Source of the DNA: Bacillota bacterium
Lineage (GTDB): Bacteria > Bacillota > Clostridia > Christensenellales > CAG-138
Direction of reading: 5' to 3'
NCBI GenBank assembly: GCA_023426265.1
Contig: JAFABA010000222.1
Location: 1-26,834, forward strand
DNA length: 26,834 nucleotides
A program made the translations under genes and the position numbers. Below are positions 20,297 to 26,834 of this stretch, piece after piece. Within the stretch, counting starts at the first letter, position 1; the number at the start of each line of letters is the position of its first letter. The notes beneath the pieces were generated by a model. That model had not been told where the DNA came from and did not search any database. It saw only the letters and a list, made by a program, of their open reading frames with translations.

Positions 20297-20929
20297 ATGA
20301 AAAACCGCCGCCATTTTGGGTTCGTTTTGTTTTTGCCCATGTACTTATTCGCATTTTGGGCTTTGGAGCAATATACCGCCCCACAGTACTGGATATCCTA
20401 CATCCCCCTGGATGACAGTATCCCGTTTGTGGACTTTTTTGTAATTTTCTATTGCATGTGGTATGCGTATGTTATTGGTACGGGTTTGTTTTTGATGTTC
20501 ACTGACGTCCCCGTTTTCCAAAAATTCATGCTTCATCTGATGATCGGGCTGGTTTTAAGCCTGTTGATCTGTTTTGTTTTCCCGAGCGCGCAGGAATTGC
20601 GGCCGGACAAATTTGAAAAACACAATCTGTTTACCGTTACGATACAGGCGATCTACGCCGTTGATACCAACACGAATGTTCTTCCCAGCATGCACGCGGT
20701 AGGGACCCTGGCTGCGGCGATCGCAGCCTGCAAAAGCGCAAAATTTCATAAGAGCATGAAATGGTTCATGATCTTGCTGGCCGTATTGATCTGTGTTTCC
20801 ACAGTTTTGATCAAGCAGCATTCGGTACTCGATTTGTTTGCCGGCATACTCTTAAGCGTCCCGACGTATTTTCTCGCCTATTCGACCGGCCGTATTAAAA
20901 GAGATGCGAAACGATTTACTCAAAACTGA
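20297..20929 (+). CDS. PAP2-family membrane phosphatase
   Basis: A 210-residue integral membrane protein with about six hydrophobic segments, of the type 2 phosphatidic acid phosphatase family. The second signature is LPSMHAV and the third is STVLIKQHSVLDLFAG, with His and Asp as expected. The first block is reduced to RPDKFEK. Substrates in the family are lipid phosphates such as phosphatidate, phosphatidylglycerol phosphate or undecaprenyl diphosphate; which applies here is open. The IKQHSVLD form is like that of inositol-phosphoceramide synthase-type PAP2 proteins of Firmicutes. The ATG at 20297 has no strong ribosome binding site; GTGCAAC precedes it. Confidence 0.85.
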   Translation: MKNRRHFGFVLFLPMYLFAFWALEQYTAPQYWISYIPLDDSIPFVDFFVIFYCMWYAYVIGTGLFLMFTDVPVFQKFMLHLMIGLVLSLLICFVFPSAQELRPDKFEKHNLFTVTIQAIYAVDTNTNVLPSMHAVGTLAAAIAACKSAKFHKSMKWFMILLAVLICVSTVLIKQHSVLDLFAGILLSVPTYFLAYSTGRIKRDAKRFTQN

Positions 20930-20957
20930 TGATCCCGTAGTAGAGCACCTGTAAGAA

Positions 20958-21061
20958 AATCTCGGATACACACCAAAAGAAGAAACGTTCTGGGACAGGT
21001 TCTTCGCTTTGCTTCGCGGCAAAGAAAGAAGGATAGCTAGATGGTATGCGCCAGCAGAAAA
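20958..21061 (+). pseudogene. Possible degenerate coding remnant
   Basis: After a stop codon, the plus strand reads ENLGYTPKEETFWDRFFALL then RGKERRIARW, which looks like real protein (acidic/aromatic amphipathic pattern) but has no start or ribosome binding site and continues into Pro/Arg-rich sequence. The gap 20930-21171 otherwise holds only a CTTTGC/GCAAAG hairpin near 21010-21030 and the small minus-strand ORF described separately. I do not know the parent family. Confidence 0.2.
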
Positions 21062-21077
21062 TCCCCGACCACCCGGT

Positions 21078-21146
21078 TCACGTTACGGAAACAGGCCCGC
21101 CGGTTGGCGTGCACATATGGTGCTTGGAATAGACGGCACTGATCAT
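21078..21146 (-). CDS. Candidate 22-residue small protein downstream of the helical protein gene
   Basis: A 22-codon ORF starting MISAVYSKHHMCTP. It is supported by an excellent ribosome binding site, TGAGGAGG, ending 5 nt before the ATG. It begins 25 bp after the stop of the upstream gene on the same strand, so both could share one mRNA. I recognise no family and see no membrane segment. It could be a fortuitous frame, or the first part of a longer gene now interrupted. Confidence 0.35.
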   Translation of the reverse strand: MISAVYSKHHMCTPTGGPVSVT

Positions 21147-21171
21147 TTTAGCCTCCTCAGTATCCCAATGT

Positions 21172-21750
21172 CTACCCCATTGTCTGCGTTGCGGCAGAAG
21201 GCGCATGATCGACGTCGCCCCCCGCCGGAAGTATCGGCCCTGAATTGAACTGCGCCTCAATCCCTTCAATCATTTTGCGCGCCATTTTCGTCGCATTTTC
21301 ATACGCCAGGTCAAAATTGCTGATGCCCTCGGAATATTTCTCTTTGCTCAGGCTAAGAACCAAGTCCATCTGAAGTTTAAACTGATCCCTTACATATGTC
21401 TCCCATGCGGTTTTGTCGATATGCGGATTTGCCTGAAGCAGCACCTCAAGGAGCCCGCCTGCAACGGCATTCCAATTGGCGGCCATTGGTTCAATATTCC
21501 CGCCGAGCTTTACAGTTGAGGCCAATTCGGACAAAAGAAGCACGTTCTGCGTCAGGAGATTTTCAATTTGGTTTGCGAGTTCGGTGCCATAGAAATAGGA
21601 AATCATCTGAGCGATCTCGGTGCCATTGTGGAGCAGGCGGGTCGCTATAAAGCTCAAATCACGCAGCCCCATCATAAGGCTTATGATGTAGTGACGCATC
21701 CATATCGCGCGTTCCACCCACAGGTTGCGTATCCTTTCCCGCCAATCCAT
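21172..21750 (-). CDS. Uncharacterised all-helical protein
   Basis: A 192-residue protein with no signal peptide, predicted to be almost entirely alpha-helical. It starts RIRNLWVERAIWMRHYIISL, a pattern seen in a group of Firmicute proteins of unknown function that begin with W-x-x-H/R-x-x-W and carry RLLHNGTEIAQMISYFYG and LLTQNVLLLSELASTVKLG segments. Later helices include NPHIDKTAWETYVRDQF and ATKMARKMIEGI. The C-terminal 25 residues are Pro/Gly/Ala-rich and probably disordered. AAAGG and GGAGG motifs stand before the ATG at 21750. No function can be assigned. A 22-codon ORF with a strong ribosome binding site follows. Confidence 0.75.
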   Translation of the reverse strand: MDWRERIRNLWVERAIWMRHYIISLMMGLRDLSFIATRLLHNGTEIAQMISYFYGTELANQIENLLTQNVLLLSELASTVKLGGNIEPMAANWNAVAGGLLEVLLQANPHIDKTAWETYVRDQFKLQMDLVLSLSKEKYSEGISNFDLAYENATKMARKMIEGIEAQFNSGPILPAGGDVDHAPSAATQTMG

Positions 21751-21897
21751 ACCCTCCGCCGCCTTTCACTTTTGTATAACTTATGAAGCGCATAGTTGTT
21801 GTAGGACCGTGGACGAAGTTAATGGGGCGCCCTCTTCACTTGCCTGGGTTCTCATTGCTGATATGTTACAAGCAAAGCTGAATGCACAGAGTTAAAT

Positions 21898-21934
21898 AAG
21901 AAACCTCAGAGAAAATCATTCTCTGAGGTTTCTT
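21898..21934 (-). terminator. Terminator of the tRNA-Arg gene
   Basis: A perfect 16-bp stem, AAGAAACCTCAGAGAA (21898-21913) with TTCTCTGAGGTTTCTT (21919-21934) and a 5-nt loop. It starts directly after the CCA end of the tRNA. Confidence 0.85.
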
Positions 21935-22011
21935 TGGCGCGCCCAACAGGATTCGAACCTGTGACCTTTTGATTCGTAGTCAAACACTCTATCCAGCTGA
22001 GCTATGGGCGC
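21935..22011 (-). tRNA. tRNA-Arg, anticodon ACG
   Basis: The minus strand folds as a complete cloverleaf. The acceptor arms are GCGCCCA and TGGGCGC with discriminator G and an encoded CCA. The D arm is GCTC/GAGT, the anticodon stem TTTGA/TCAAA has loop CTACGAA (ACG at the anticodon), and the T arm is ACAGG-TTCGAAT-CCTGT. It decodes CGN codons after A-to-I editing. It is preceded by a consensus promoter and followed immediately by a terminator. Confidence 0.97.
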
Positions 22012-22039
22012 ACATGCCGTAACTAGAGGCGCGACATTG

Positions 22040-22068
22040 ATTATAACCAAAGGCCAGTCCCGTGTCAA
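22040..22068 (-). promoter_or_regulatory. Consensus promoter of tRNA-Arg
   Basis: On the minus strand a perfect TTGACA (22068-22063), a 17-nt spacer and a perfect TATAAT (22045-22040). The start would be near 22033, about 20 nt before the mature tRNA. Confidence 0.9.
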
Positions 22069-22165
22069 GGAAAAATATCCGTACTGCAAGAAAAGCCGCA
22101 GCGAAGCAGCGGCAGCATCACACAAAATGGCAACGCCACTTTTGCGAACAAAAAATAATATACTA

Positions 22166-22194
22166 TTTACAAACGCATGGCATTGTGGTAGCAT
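22166..22194 (+). promoter_or_regulatory. Promoter of the aro operon leader
   Basis: TTTACA (22166-22171), a 17-nt spacer and TAGCAT (22189-22194), giving a start near 22201 and a leader of about 270 nt before aroF. Confidence 0.6.
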
Positions 22195-22260
22195 AGCATG
22201 CATAACCGGGGAGCCGTAAAGAATTTGGCAGGACGCCCCGAATACCGCAAGGAGAACCGC

Positions 22261-22341
22261 ATGGCGAACCTGTACTTTAGCAGCTATTATTACTTTGGCT
22301 TTGCTTACTTTCGCAAGGCTCATTGTTGTTTGGCTGCATAA
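22261..22341 (+). CDS. Tyr/Phe-rich attenuation leader peptide of the aro operon
   Basis: A 26-residue ORF with AAGGAGA 5 nt before its ATG. Residues 5-17 contain nine aromatics: Tyr at 5, 9, 10, 11 and 16, Phe at 6, 12, 14 and 17, with few other amino acids between. The rest, RKAHCCLAA, is unremarkable. It is followed 37 bp later by a strong intrinsic terminator and then by aroF, the first enzyme of aromatic biosynthesis. This is the classical plan of a ribosome-mediated attenuator: stalling at Tyr or Phe codons when charged tRNA is scarce would favour read-through. I see no T-box consensus in this leader. Confidence 0.88.
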   Translation: MANLYFSSYYYFGFAYFRKAHCCLAA

Positions 22342-22350
22342 AGGCAATGG

Positions 22351-22372
22351 CAGGGTACGCATAGCGTAACTG
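22351..22372 (+). promoter_or_regulatory. Hairpin in the aro leader between leader peptide and terminator
   Basis: TACGC-ATA-GCGTA with an outer CAG/CTG pair. It would sit within the bulge of a possible antiterminator formed by GCTGC (22333-22337, at the end of the leader ORF) and GCAGC (22386-22390, in the terminator's 5' arm). Confidence 0.4.
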
Positions 22373-22378
22373 TAAACC

Positions 22379-22417
22379 AAGCTCCGCAGCTGGACAGAGG
22401 CTGCGGAGCTTTTTTTA
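22379..22417 (+). terminator. Attenuator terminator of the aro operon
   Basis: A perfect 12-bp stem, AAGCTCCGCAGC (22379-22390) and GCTGCGGAGCTT (22400-22411), with a 9-nt loop and a run of eight T to 22417. It lies upstream of aroF and downstream of the promoter, so it acts inside the leader. Confidence 0.92.
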
Positions 22418-22469
22418 TCATAATAAGAGCAATAAGAGTATTGAATATTTTGAATAGAGAGGTAGCGCC

Positions 22470-23477
22470 ATGATCGTCATCATCAAGCCCAACGTCACGC
22501 GGGACCAGTTGAAACCGCTTTTGAACTGGCTCAAAAGCAAGAAGCTGGACATCCATGAAAGTACCGGCGAAACGCATACCATACTGGGCCTCGTGGGCGA
22601 CACCACCCAGGTAGATATGGAAATGATCAAGGCGCTTGATATCGTAGCCGACGTCAAGCGCGTACAGGAACCGTACAAAAACGCGAGCAGGCACTTCCAT
22701 CCGCTCGATACCGTGGTGGACGTAGGCGGCGCAAAGATCGGCGGCGGAAACTACATGCTCATCGCCGGTCCCTGCTCGGTGGAATCGGAAGAACAGATCA
22801 TCACCGTAGCGAAAGAGGTCAAGGAAGCGGGCGCAACCATACTCCGCGGCGGCGCGTTCAAGCCGCGCTCCTCCCCCTATGCGTTCCAGGGGCTGCATGA
22901 GGAAGGTATCCGGCTGCTGCTGCTCGCAAAAAAGGAGACGGGCCTCCCCATTGTGACGGAGATCATGGACATTTCCCAGCTGCCTGTGTTTGACGAGGTC
23001 GATATCATACAGGTGGGCGCGCGCAACATGCAGAACTTTGAGCTTTTAAAGGAGCTTGGCCGTCTCCGTAAGCCGATTTTATTGAAGCGCGGGCTTTCGA
23101 GCACGTTTGAGGAACTGCTGATGAGCGCCGAGTACCTGATGGCGGGCGGCAACACGCAGGTGATCTTATGCGAGCGCGGCATCCGCACGTTTGAGACCTA
23201 CACCAGAAACACGCTGGACCTTTCCGCAATCCCCGTACTAAAAGGGCTGTCACACCTGCCCGTTATCGTGGACCCGAGCCATGGCACCGGAAAATGGCAC
23301 CTGGTGCCCCCCATGGCGCTGGCAGCGACGGCGGCGGGCGCTGACGGCGTGATCATAGAGGTGCACAACGATCCCCCGCACGCCTTGTGCGACGGCGCAC
23401 AATCCCTGACGCCCAAAAAATTCGCGGCCCTTTCCACCAAAATCACCTGCATCCGCGAAGCAATGAAAGGCTGGTAA
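22470..23477 (+). CDS. aroF: 3-deoxy-7-phosphoheptulonate (DAHP) synthase, type I-beta with N-terminal ferredoxin-like domain
   Basis: Condenses phosphoenolpyruvate and erythrose-4-phosphate to DAHP, the first step of the shikimate pathway. The 335-residue protein begins with a 70-residue ferredoxin-like regulatory domain (MIVIIKPNVTRDQL...HTILGLVGDT), which in related enzymes confers feedback inhibition by Tyr or Phe. The barrel follows, with MLIAGPCSVESEEQI, LRGGAFKPRSSPYAFQG, ILLKRGLSSTFEELL, ERGIRTFETYTRNTLDL and VDPSHGTGKWHLVPPMALAA. AGAGG is present upstream of the ATG. It heads the operon behind the attenuator, so both enzyme activity and transcription may respond to aromatic amino acids. 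Confidence 0.96.
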   Translation: MIVIIKPNVTRDQLKPLLNWLKSKKLDIHESTGETHTILGLVGDTTQVDMEMIKALDIVADVKRVQEPYKNASRHFHPLDTVVDVGGAKIGGGNYMLIAGPCSVESEEQIITVAKEVKEAGATILRGGAFKPRSSPYAFQGLHEEGIRLLLLAKKETGLPIVTEIMDISQLPVFDEVDIIQVGARNMQNFELLKELGRLRKPILLKRGLSSTFEELLMSAEYLMAGGNTQVILCERGIRTFETYTRNTLDLSAIPVLKGLSHLPVIVDPSHGTGKWHLVPPMALAATAAGADGVIIEVHNDPPHALCDGAQSLTPKKFAALSTKITCIREAMKGW

Positions 23478-23480
23478 TGC

Positions 23481-24368
23481 ATGGGGTTTACGGTTGGGAT
23501 CGTGGGGCTTGGGCTGATCGGCGGCTCCGCCGCCAAGGCATTAAATGCATACGGGGATTGCCGGATATTCGGCCTGGACGCAAACGAACAGACTCTTGAT
23601 GCCGCGCTTTGTGACGGCGTGCTCACCGGCGTATTAACAGATAAAACAATTCCCGGCTGCGATTGGATATTTGTGGCGCTTTACCCGGTAGATACTGTAA
23701 AATGGGTAGAGAAGAACGCGAAATTTATCAGCCACGAAACGGTGGTCATCGACCTGTGCGGCGTCAAGCGCAATGTGTGCGCGGGGATCGCCCCGCTCGC
23801 GAAAGCGCACGGGTTTACCTACATCGGCGGGCACCCCATGGCGGGCGTTGCGCGGTTTGGATACCTTAACGCGGATCGTGGCCTGTTTCGCGGCGCATCC
23901 ATGCTGCTAATGCCCGAAGAAGCGCCTGATGCGGCACTGAAGGCGAGGCTTGTGGAGCTGTTCCGCACCATGGGCTTCGGATTTTTGAAATGGACGCAGC
24001 CGGATGAGCACGACCATATGATCGCTTATACGTCCCAGCTCGCGCACGTACTTTCAAGCGCGTATGCGCAAAGCCCTTCCTCGGCCCGGCACATCGGGTT
24101 TTCCGCTGGGAGCCTCCGGGATATGACGCGGGTCGCTACCCTGAAAGTGGACATGTGGGCGGAACTGTTTCTACAGAACCGCGAATATCTGGCCGAGGAA
24201 GTCGAAGCGCTGTGCGCGAGATTGAACAGCTACGCGGAAGCGCTGCGCGAGAATAATTACAACGCCGTATCCCGCCTGCTGCAGCAGGGCTGCGACGCGA
24301 AGCGGCACATGGAGGAAGAGGAGGCGCGTTATGCGGACGGTTCCCATCCGGACATCCAGATTCTATGA
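23481..24368 (+). CDS. tyrA: Prephenate dehydrogenase
   Basis: Oxidises and decarboxylates prephenate to 4-hydroxyphenylpyruvate, leading to tyrosine. The 295-residue protein has the NAD-binding GIVGLGLIGGSAAKAL at the N terminus, LDANEQTLDAA, VIDLCGVKRNV, IGGHPMAGVARFGYLNADRGLFRGA (containing the conserved substrate and catalytic region) and MIAYTSQLAHVLSSA. There is no ACT domain at the C terminus, so feedback regulation would differ from longer homologues. The ATG lies 3 bp after the aroF stop. Its last 38 bp overlap aroB, so translation is likely coupled. Confidence 0.94.
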   Translation: MGFTVGIVGLGLIGGSAAKALNAYGDCRIFGLDANEQTLDAALCDGVLTGVLTDKTIPGCDWIFVALYPVDTVKWVEKNAKFISHETVVIDLCGVKRNVCAGIAPLAKAHGFTYIGGHPMAGVARFGYLNADRGLFRGASMLLMPEEAPDAALKARLVELFRTMGFGFLKWTQPDEHDHMIAYTSQLAHVLSSAYAQSPSSARHIGFSAGSLRDMTRVATLKVDMWAELFLQNREYLAEEVEALCARLNSYAEALRENNYNAVSRLLQQGCDAKRHMEEEEARYADGSHPDIQIL

Positions 24369-25404
24369 CGTGCTGATCGGCAGCGGGCTTTTAAAGGACG
24401 CAGGCCGTCTGCTCTTAACCGTACAAAAAAAATGCACGGTGCTGCTGGTATCCGACTCCAATGTGGACAGGCTCTATGGCAATACCGCCGCAAACGCCTT
24501 ATCCGAGGCCGGATACGCGGTGGAGCGCTTTACTTTCCCCGCCGGGGAGACGAACAAAAACATTGCTACGCTCTCCGCCCTGCTGGAATTCATGGGGGAA
24601 AAGCGGATTACAAGGACGGATTGCATCGCGGCCCTGGGCGGCGGCGTAACGGGCGACATGGCGGGCTTTGCGGCAGCTGTCTACCTGCGCGGCATCCGCT
24701 ATGTGCAGCTGCCCACGACTTTGCTATCAGCCGTGGACTCTTCCGTGGGCGGCAAGACTGCGATCGACCTTGCTGCGGGCAAAAACCTGGCGGGCGCGTT
24801 TCATCAGCCTTCTTTGGTCATTTGCGATACAGATACCCTCAATACCCTGCCCGAAGAAGTCTTCCGGGACGGCCTTTCGGAATGCATCAAGCACGGCGTC
24901 ATATACGATGCGGAGCTGTTTGATCGGTTTTCGGAACCCTTAAGCGGCGACGCTTTGGAAGCGATTATCGCGCGCTGCGTCGCCATCAAGGGCGAAGTCG
25001 TGCAGGAGGACGAGTTTGAAGTTGGCATCCGCCGTTTGCTGAACCTCGGCCACACCGCGGGGCACGCGGTGGAAAAAGCGAGCGCGTTTACAATACCCCA
25101 CGGCCACGCGGTAGCCATCGGCATGGCGATCATTGCCCGCGCGGCGTACAAACGCGGGCTGTGCCCGAAAGATTGCCGGGACGGCATCGTTTCCATGCTT
25201 GAACGCAACGCCCTCCCCACCCGCTCCCCCTACCCTGCGGATACGCTAGCGGAGGCCGCGCTTGCTGACAAAAAGCGCAGGGGAAGCGACATCGCGCTCG
25301 TCGTGCCGCGGGAAATTGGCACTTGCGAAGTAATCGAACTCCCTGTTTCGGAACTATTATCCTTTTTAAACGATGGAATGGAGGATGGCGCATGCAGGCG
25401 GTGA
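24331..25404 (+). CDS. aroB: 3-dehydroquinate synthase
   Basis: Second shikimate step, converting DAHP to 3-dehydroquinate with NAD and a divalent metal. The 357-residue product is full length. Motifs seen are FPAGETNKNIATL, ALGGGVTGDMAGFAAAVYLRGI, QLPTTLLSAVDSSVGGKTAIDLAAGKNLAGAFHQP, RDGLSECIKHGVI, LLNLGHTAGHAVE and PHGHAVAIGM with metal-binding His. The AGGAGG site lies within the tyrA coding end, 6 nt before the ATG. The 3' end overlaps aroA by 13 bp. Confidence 0.96.
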   Translation: MRTVPIRTSRFYDVLIGSGLLKDAGRLLLTVQKKCTVLLVSDSNVDRLYGNTAANALSEAGYAVERFTFPAGETNKNIATLSALLEFMGEKRITRTDCIAALGGGVTGDMAGFAAAVYLRGIRYVQLPTTLLSAVDSSVGGKTAIDLAAGKNLAGAFHQPSLVICDTDTLNTLPEEVFRDGLSECIKHGVIYDAELFDRFSEPLSGDALEAIIARCVAIKGEVVQEDEFEVGIRRLLNLGHTAGHAVEKASAFTIPHGHAVAIGMAIIARAAYKRGLCPKDCRDGIVSMLERNALPTRSPYPADTLAEAALADKKRRGSDIALVVPREIGTCEVIELPVSELLSFLNDGMEDGACRR

Positions 25405-26651
25405 TACGGGGTTCGGTATTGGGCGGGCGGTTTCGTGCCATCCCGTCGAAATCCGACGCGCACAGGCTGCTCATCGCAGCATCCCTTGCGGCCAATCCGA
25501 CGCAGGTGCTGCTCTCCAGCCGCTCTGCGGATATCGACGCGACCGTCTCCTGCCTGCGCGCGCTCAATACCACAATACTCGAAACCCCGGACGGCCTTGA
25601 TATATTCCCGCAGCAAAGCGGAAAGCGCGAACCCACCCTTGATTGCGGGGAAAGCGGAACGACGCTCAGGCTTTTGATCCCCGTAGCCGCGGCGCGCTAC
25701 GATACCGTATCTATGACCGGGCGCGGGAGGCTGCCCGAACGGCCTGTGGAGGAGCTTCTGCGCTGCCTGCGGATCAACGGCACAACAGCGGACAATACGC
25801 ACCTGCCGCTGATATTAAGCGGCAGGCTGCACGCGGGCGTGTTTGAAATAGACGGCAACATCAGCTCCCAATACATCTCCGGCCTGCTTTTTGCGCTGCC
25901 GCTGCTGTACGGGGACAGTGAGATACGGCTCTTAAGCCCGCTTGAATCCTCCGGCTATGTGGATCTCACAAGGGCGACGCTCGCAAAATTCCATATACAG
26001 GCCCACCCGCGGCCCTACGGATTTTTCGTGCCCGGCGGGCAGACCTACCGCTCGCCCGGCTCCGCCGCCGTGGAAGGGGATTGGTCCAACGTGGCGTTTT
26101 TCTTAGCGGCGGGCGCGTTGCATGCGCCCGTATCCTGCACCGGGCTTTCCGTCACCACCCACCAGCCCGATTTTGCCATATTGGAGCTGCTGCAGCGTTT
26201 TGGGGCGAACGTGGAGGTGCTGGAAAACGCCGTACTCGTCTCCCCTGGAGAGCTGAGGGGAATCGCCGTGGACGTCTCAGAGAAGCCCGATCTTGTACCC
26301 ATACTGGCGGTGCTGGGCGCGTGCGCCAAGGGGCAAACCCAGCTCACCAATGCAAAACGTCTGCGCATGAAGGAAAGCGACCGCCTTGCAGCCACCACGC
26401 AGATGCTGCGCGGGATGGGCGCCCGCATAAAAGAACTCGAGGATGCGCTGATCATCACCGGAGACCTGGACAAGCTGAGGGGCGCCAGCGTGGACTGCTG
26501 CAACGACCACCGCATCGCCATGGCCGCGGCTATCGCCGCAAGCAGGGCGGAAGGCGAAACCACGCTATACGGCGCGGAGTGCGTGCAAAAATCGTATCCT
26601 TCGTTCTTTGACGAATTCGCAAGCTTAGGGGGAAACGTCCATGTCGTCTAG
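25392..26651 (+). CDS. aroA: 5-enolpyruvylshikimate-3-phosphate synthase
   Basis: Joins shikimate-3-phosphate and phosphoenolpyruvate, the sixth shikimate step and target of glyphosate. The protein is 419 residues. Key blocks are AIPSKSDAHRLLIAASLA, TLDCGESGTTLRLLIPVAA, TGRGRLPERPVEELL, NISSQYISGLLFALPLL, RLRMKESDRLAA and CCNDHRIAMAAAIAA. The usual CGNSGT motif is CGESGT, and the GSKS form is PSKS. The start at 25392 is preceded by GGAGG 7 nt upstream; earlier in-frame codons from 25323 lie within aroB and are not used. The last 11 bp overlap aroC. Confidence 0.96.
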   Translation: MQAVIRGSVLGGRFRAIPSKSDAHRLLIAASLAANPTQVLLSSRSADIDATVSCLRALNTTILETPDGLDIFPQQSGKREPTLDCGESGTTLRLLIPVAAARYDTVSMTGRGRLPERPVEELLRCLRINGTTADNTHLPLILSGRLHAGVFEIDGNISSQYISGLLFALPLLYGDSEIRLLSPLESSGYVDLTRATLAKFHIQAHPRPYGFFVPGGQTYRSPGSAAVEGDWSNVAFFLAAGALHAPVSCTGLSVTTHQPDFAILELLQRFGANVEVLENAVLVSPGELRGIAVDVSEKPDLVPILAVLGACAKGQTQLTNAKRLRMKESDRLAATTQMLRGMGARIKELEDALIITGDLDKLRGASVDCCNDHRIAMAAAIAASRAEGETTLYGAECVQKSYPSFFDEFASLGGNVHVV

Positions 26652-26834
26652 TTTTGGGGAGCGCGTGCGCTATAGCATATTCGGCCAGTCCCACGGTGAG
26701 GCGATCGGCGTCATCATAGACGGCCTGCCCGCGGGTGAAGCGATCGATATGAACGAGCTTCGGGCGTTTTTAGGGCGGCGCGCGCCGGGAAACGCAGCCT
26801 ACGCCACCAAACGGAAGGAACCGGACGAGCCGGA
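26641..26834 (+). CDS. aroC: Chorismate synthase (N-terminal 64 residues, cut by window)
   Basis: Last step of the shikimate pathway, producing chorismate with reduced FMN. Only the first 64 codons are in the window. They read SSSFGERVRYSIFGQSHGEA, IGVIIDGLPAGEAIDMNELR and FLGRRAPGNAAYATKRKEPD, the standard N terminus with the GQSHG motif containing the catalytic-region His. AGGGGG lies 8 nt before the ATG, inside the aroA 3' end. The remaining operon genes (for example pheA or aroK) may follow outside the window. Confidence 0.95.
   Translation, partial: MSSSFGERVRYSIFGQSHGEAIGVIIDGLPAGEAIDMNELRAFLGRRAPGNAAYATKRKEPDEP

Noticed and set aside
22201..22470. T-box riboswitch before aroF
   Set aside because: No AGGGTGGTACCGCG-like T-box sequence or specifier-loop arrangement is visible; the Tyr/Phe-rich ORF explains the leader better.
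23477..23479. ATG overlapping the aroF stop (TAATG) as a start of the next gene
   Set aside because: It is in a different frame from tyrA and leads to a short frame without family features; ATG 23481 gives prephenate dehydrogenase.
1..26834. CRISPR array, prophage or insertion sequence
   Set aside because: No regularly spaced repeats, no phage structural genes and no transposase or recombinase frames were found.

Overview
The window looks like chromosomal DNA of an endospore-forming, low-oxygen Firmicute of the class Clostridia. The evidence is a full-length spoIVA, a CIRCE heat-shock operator, strong AGGAGG-type ribosome binding sites, sigma-A-like promoters, a flavodoxin/ferredoxin (EFR1-type) protein and an Mrp/NBP35 Fe-S carrier. 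The base composition is fairly GC-rich with one AT-rich patch at about 18115-18900. I see no transposase, prophage gene, rRNA or CRISPR array. The exact genus cannot be read from the sequence; a Christensenellales/Oscillospirales-like gut lineage is a guess.

Layout, left to right. (1) 1-4121, minus strand: a branched-chain amino acid ABC transporter, livJ - internal terminator - livH - livM - livG (livG loses only its last few codons at the window edge). (2) 4375-5853: spoIVA, the spore coat ATPase, followed upstream by a 103-bp terminal-inverted-repeat element (5963-6065). (3) 6117-9656, minus strand: a DUF218/YdcF membrane protein, a small CmpB-type membrane protein whose ribosome binding site is buried in a terminator hairpin, nagA and galE (amino-sugar and sugar-nucleotide metabolism). 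(4) 9904-12015: Mrp-type Fe-S carrier, thioredoxin and a Crp/Fnr regulator. (5) 12097-13456: an MFS transporter preceded by an unusual leader with a 30-codon ORF and competing hairpins. (6) 13457-13791: a structured intergenic element bounded by 23-bp direct repeats. (7) 13792-15621: CIRCE-controlled hsp20, a divergent YgjP-like metallopeptidase and a YjbQ protein. (8) 15624-19046: an EAL-HDOD protein, a structured 380-bp intergenic region, an ECF-like sigma factor with a membrane-bound partner, and a convergent gene for a small secreted protein. (9) 19162-21750: EFR1 ferredoxin, PAP2 phosphatase, an unknown helical protein and a possible 22-residue protein. (10) 21935-26834: tRNA-Arg(ACG) on the minus strand, then divergently an aromatic amino acid operon aroF-tyrA-aroB-aroA-aroC, whose genes overlap or nearly abut.

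The most notable biology is regulatory. The aro operon is preceded by a 26-residue leader peptide with nine Tyr/Phe residues and a strong terminator, which is the classic architecture of ribosome-mediated transcription attenuation and is unexpected in a group better known for T-boxes and TRAP. The MFS gene has an analogous leader resembling those of inducible resistance genes. The anti-sigma-like gene and the convergent secreted-protein gene both switch from GC-rich 5' parts to AT-rich 3' parts, and the AT-rich halves meet at a 44-bp perfect palindrome, as if one cassette carrying both exported domains had been exchanged.
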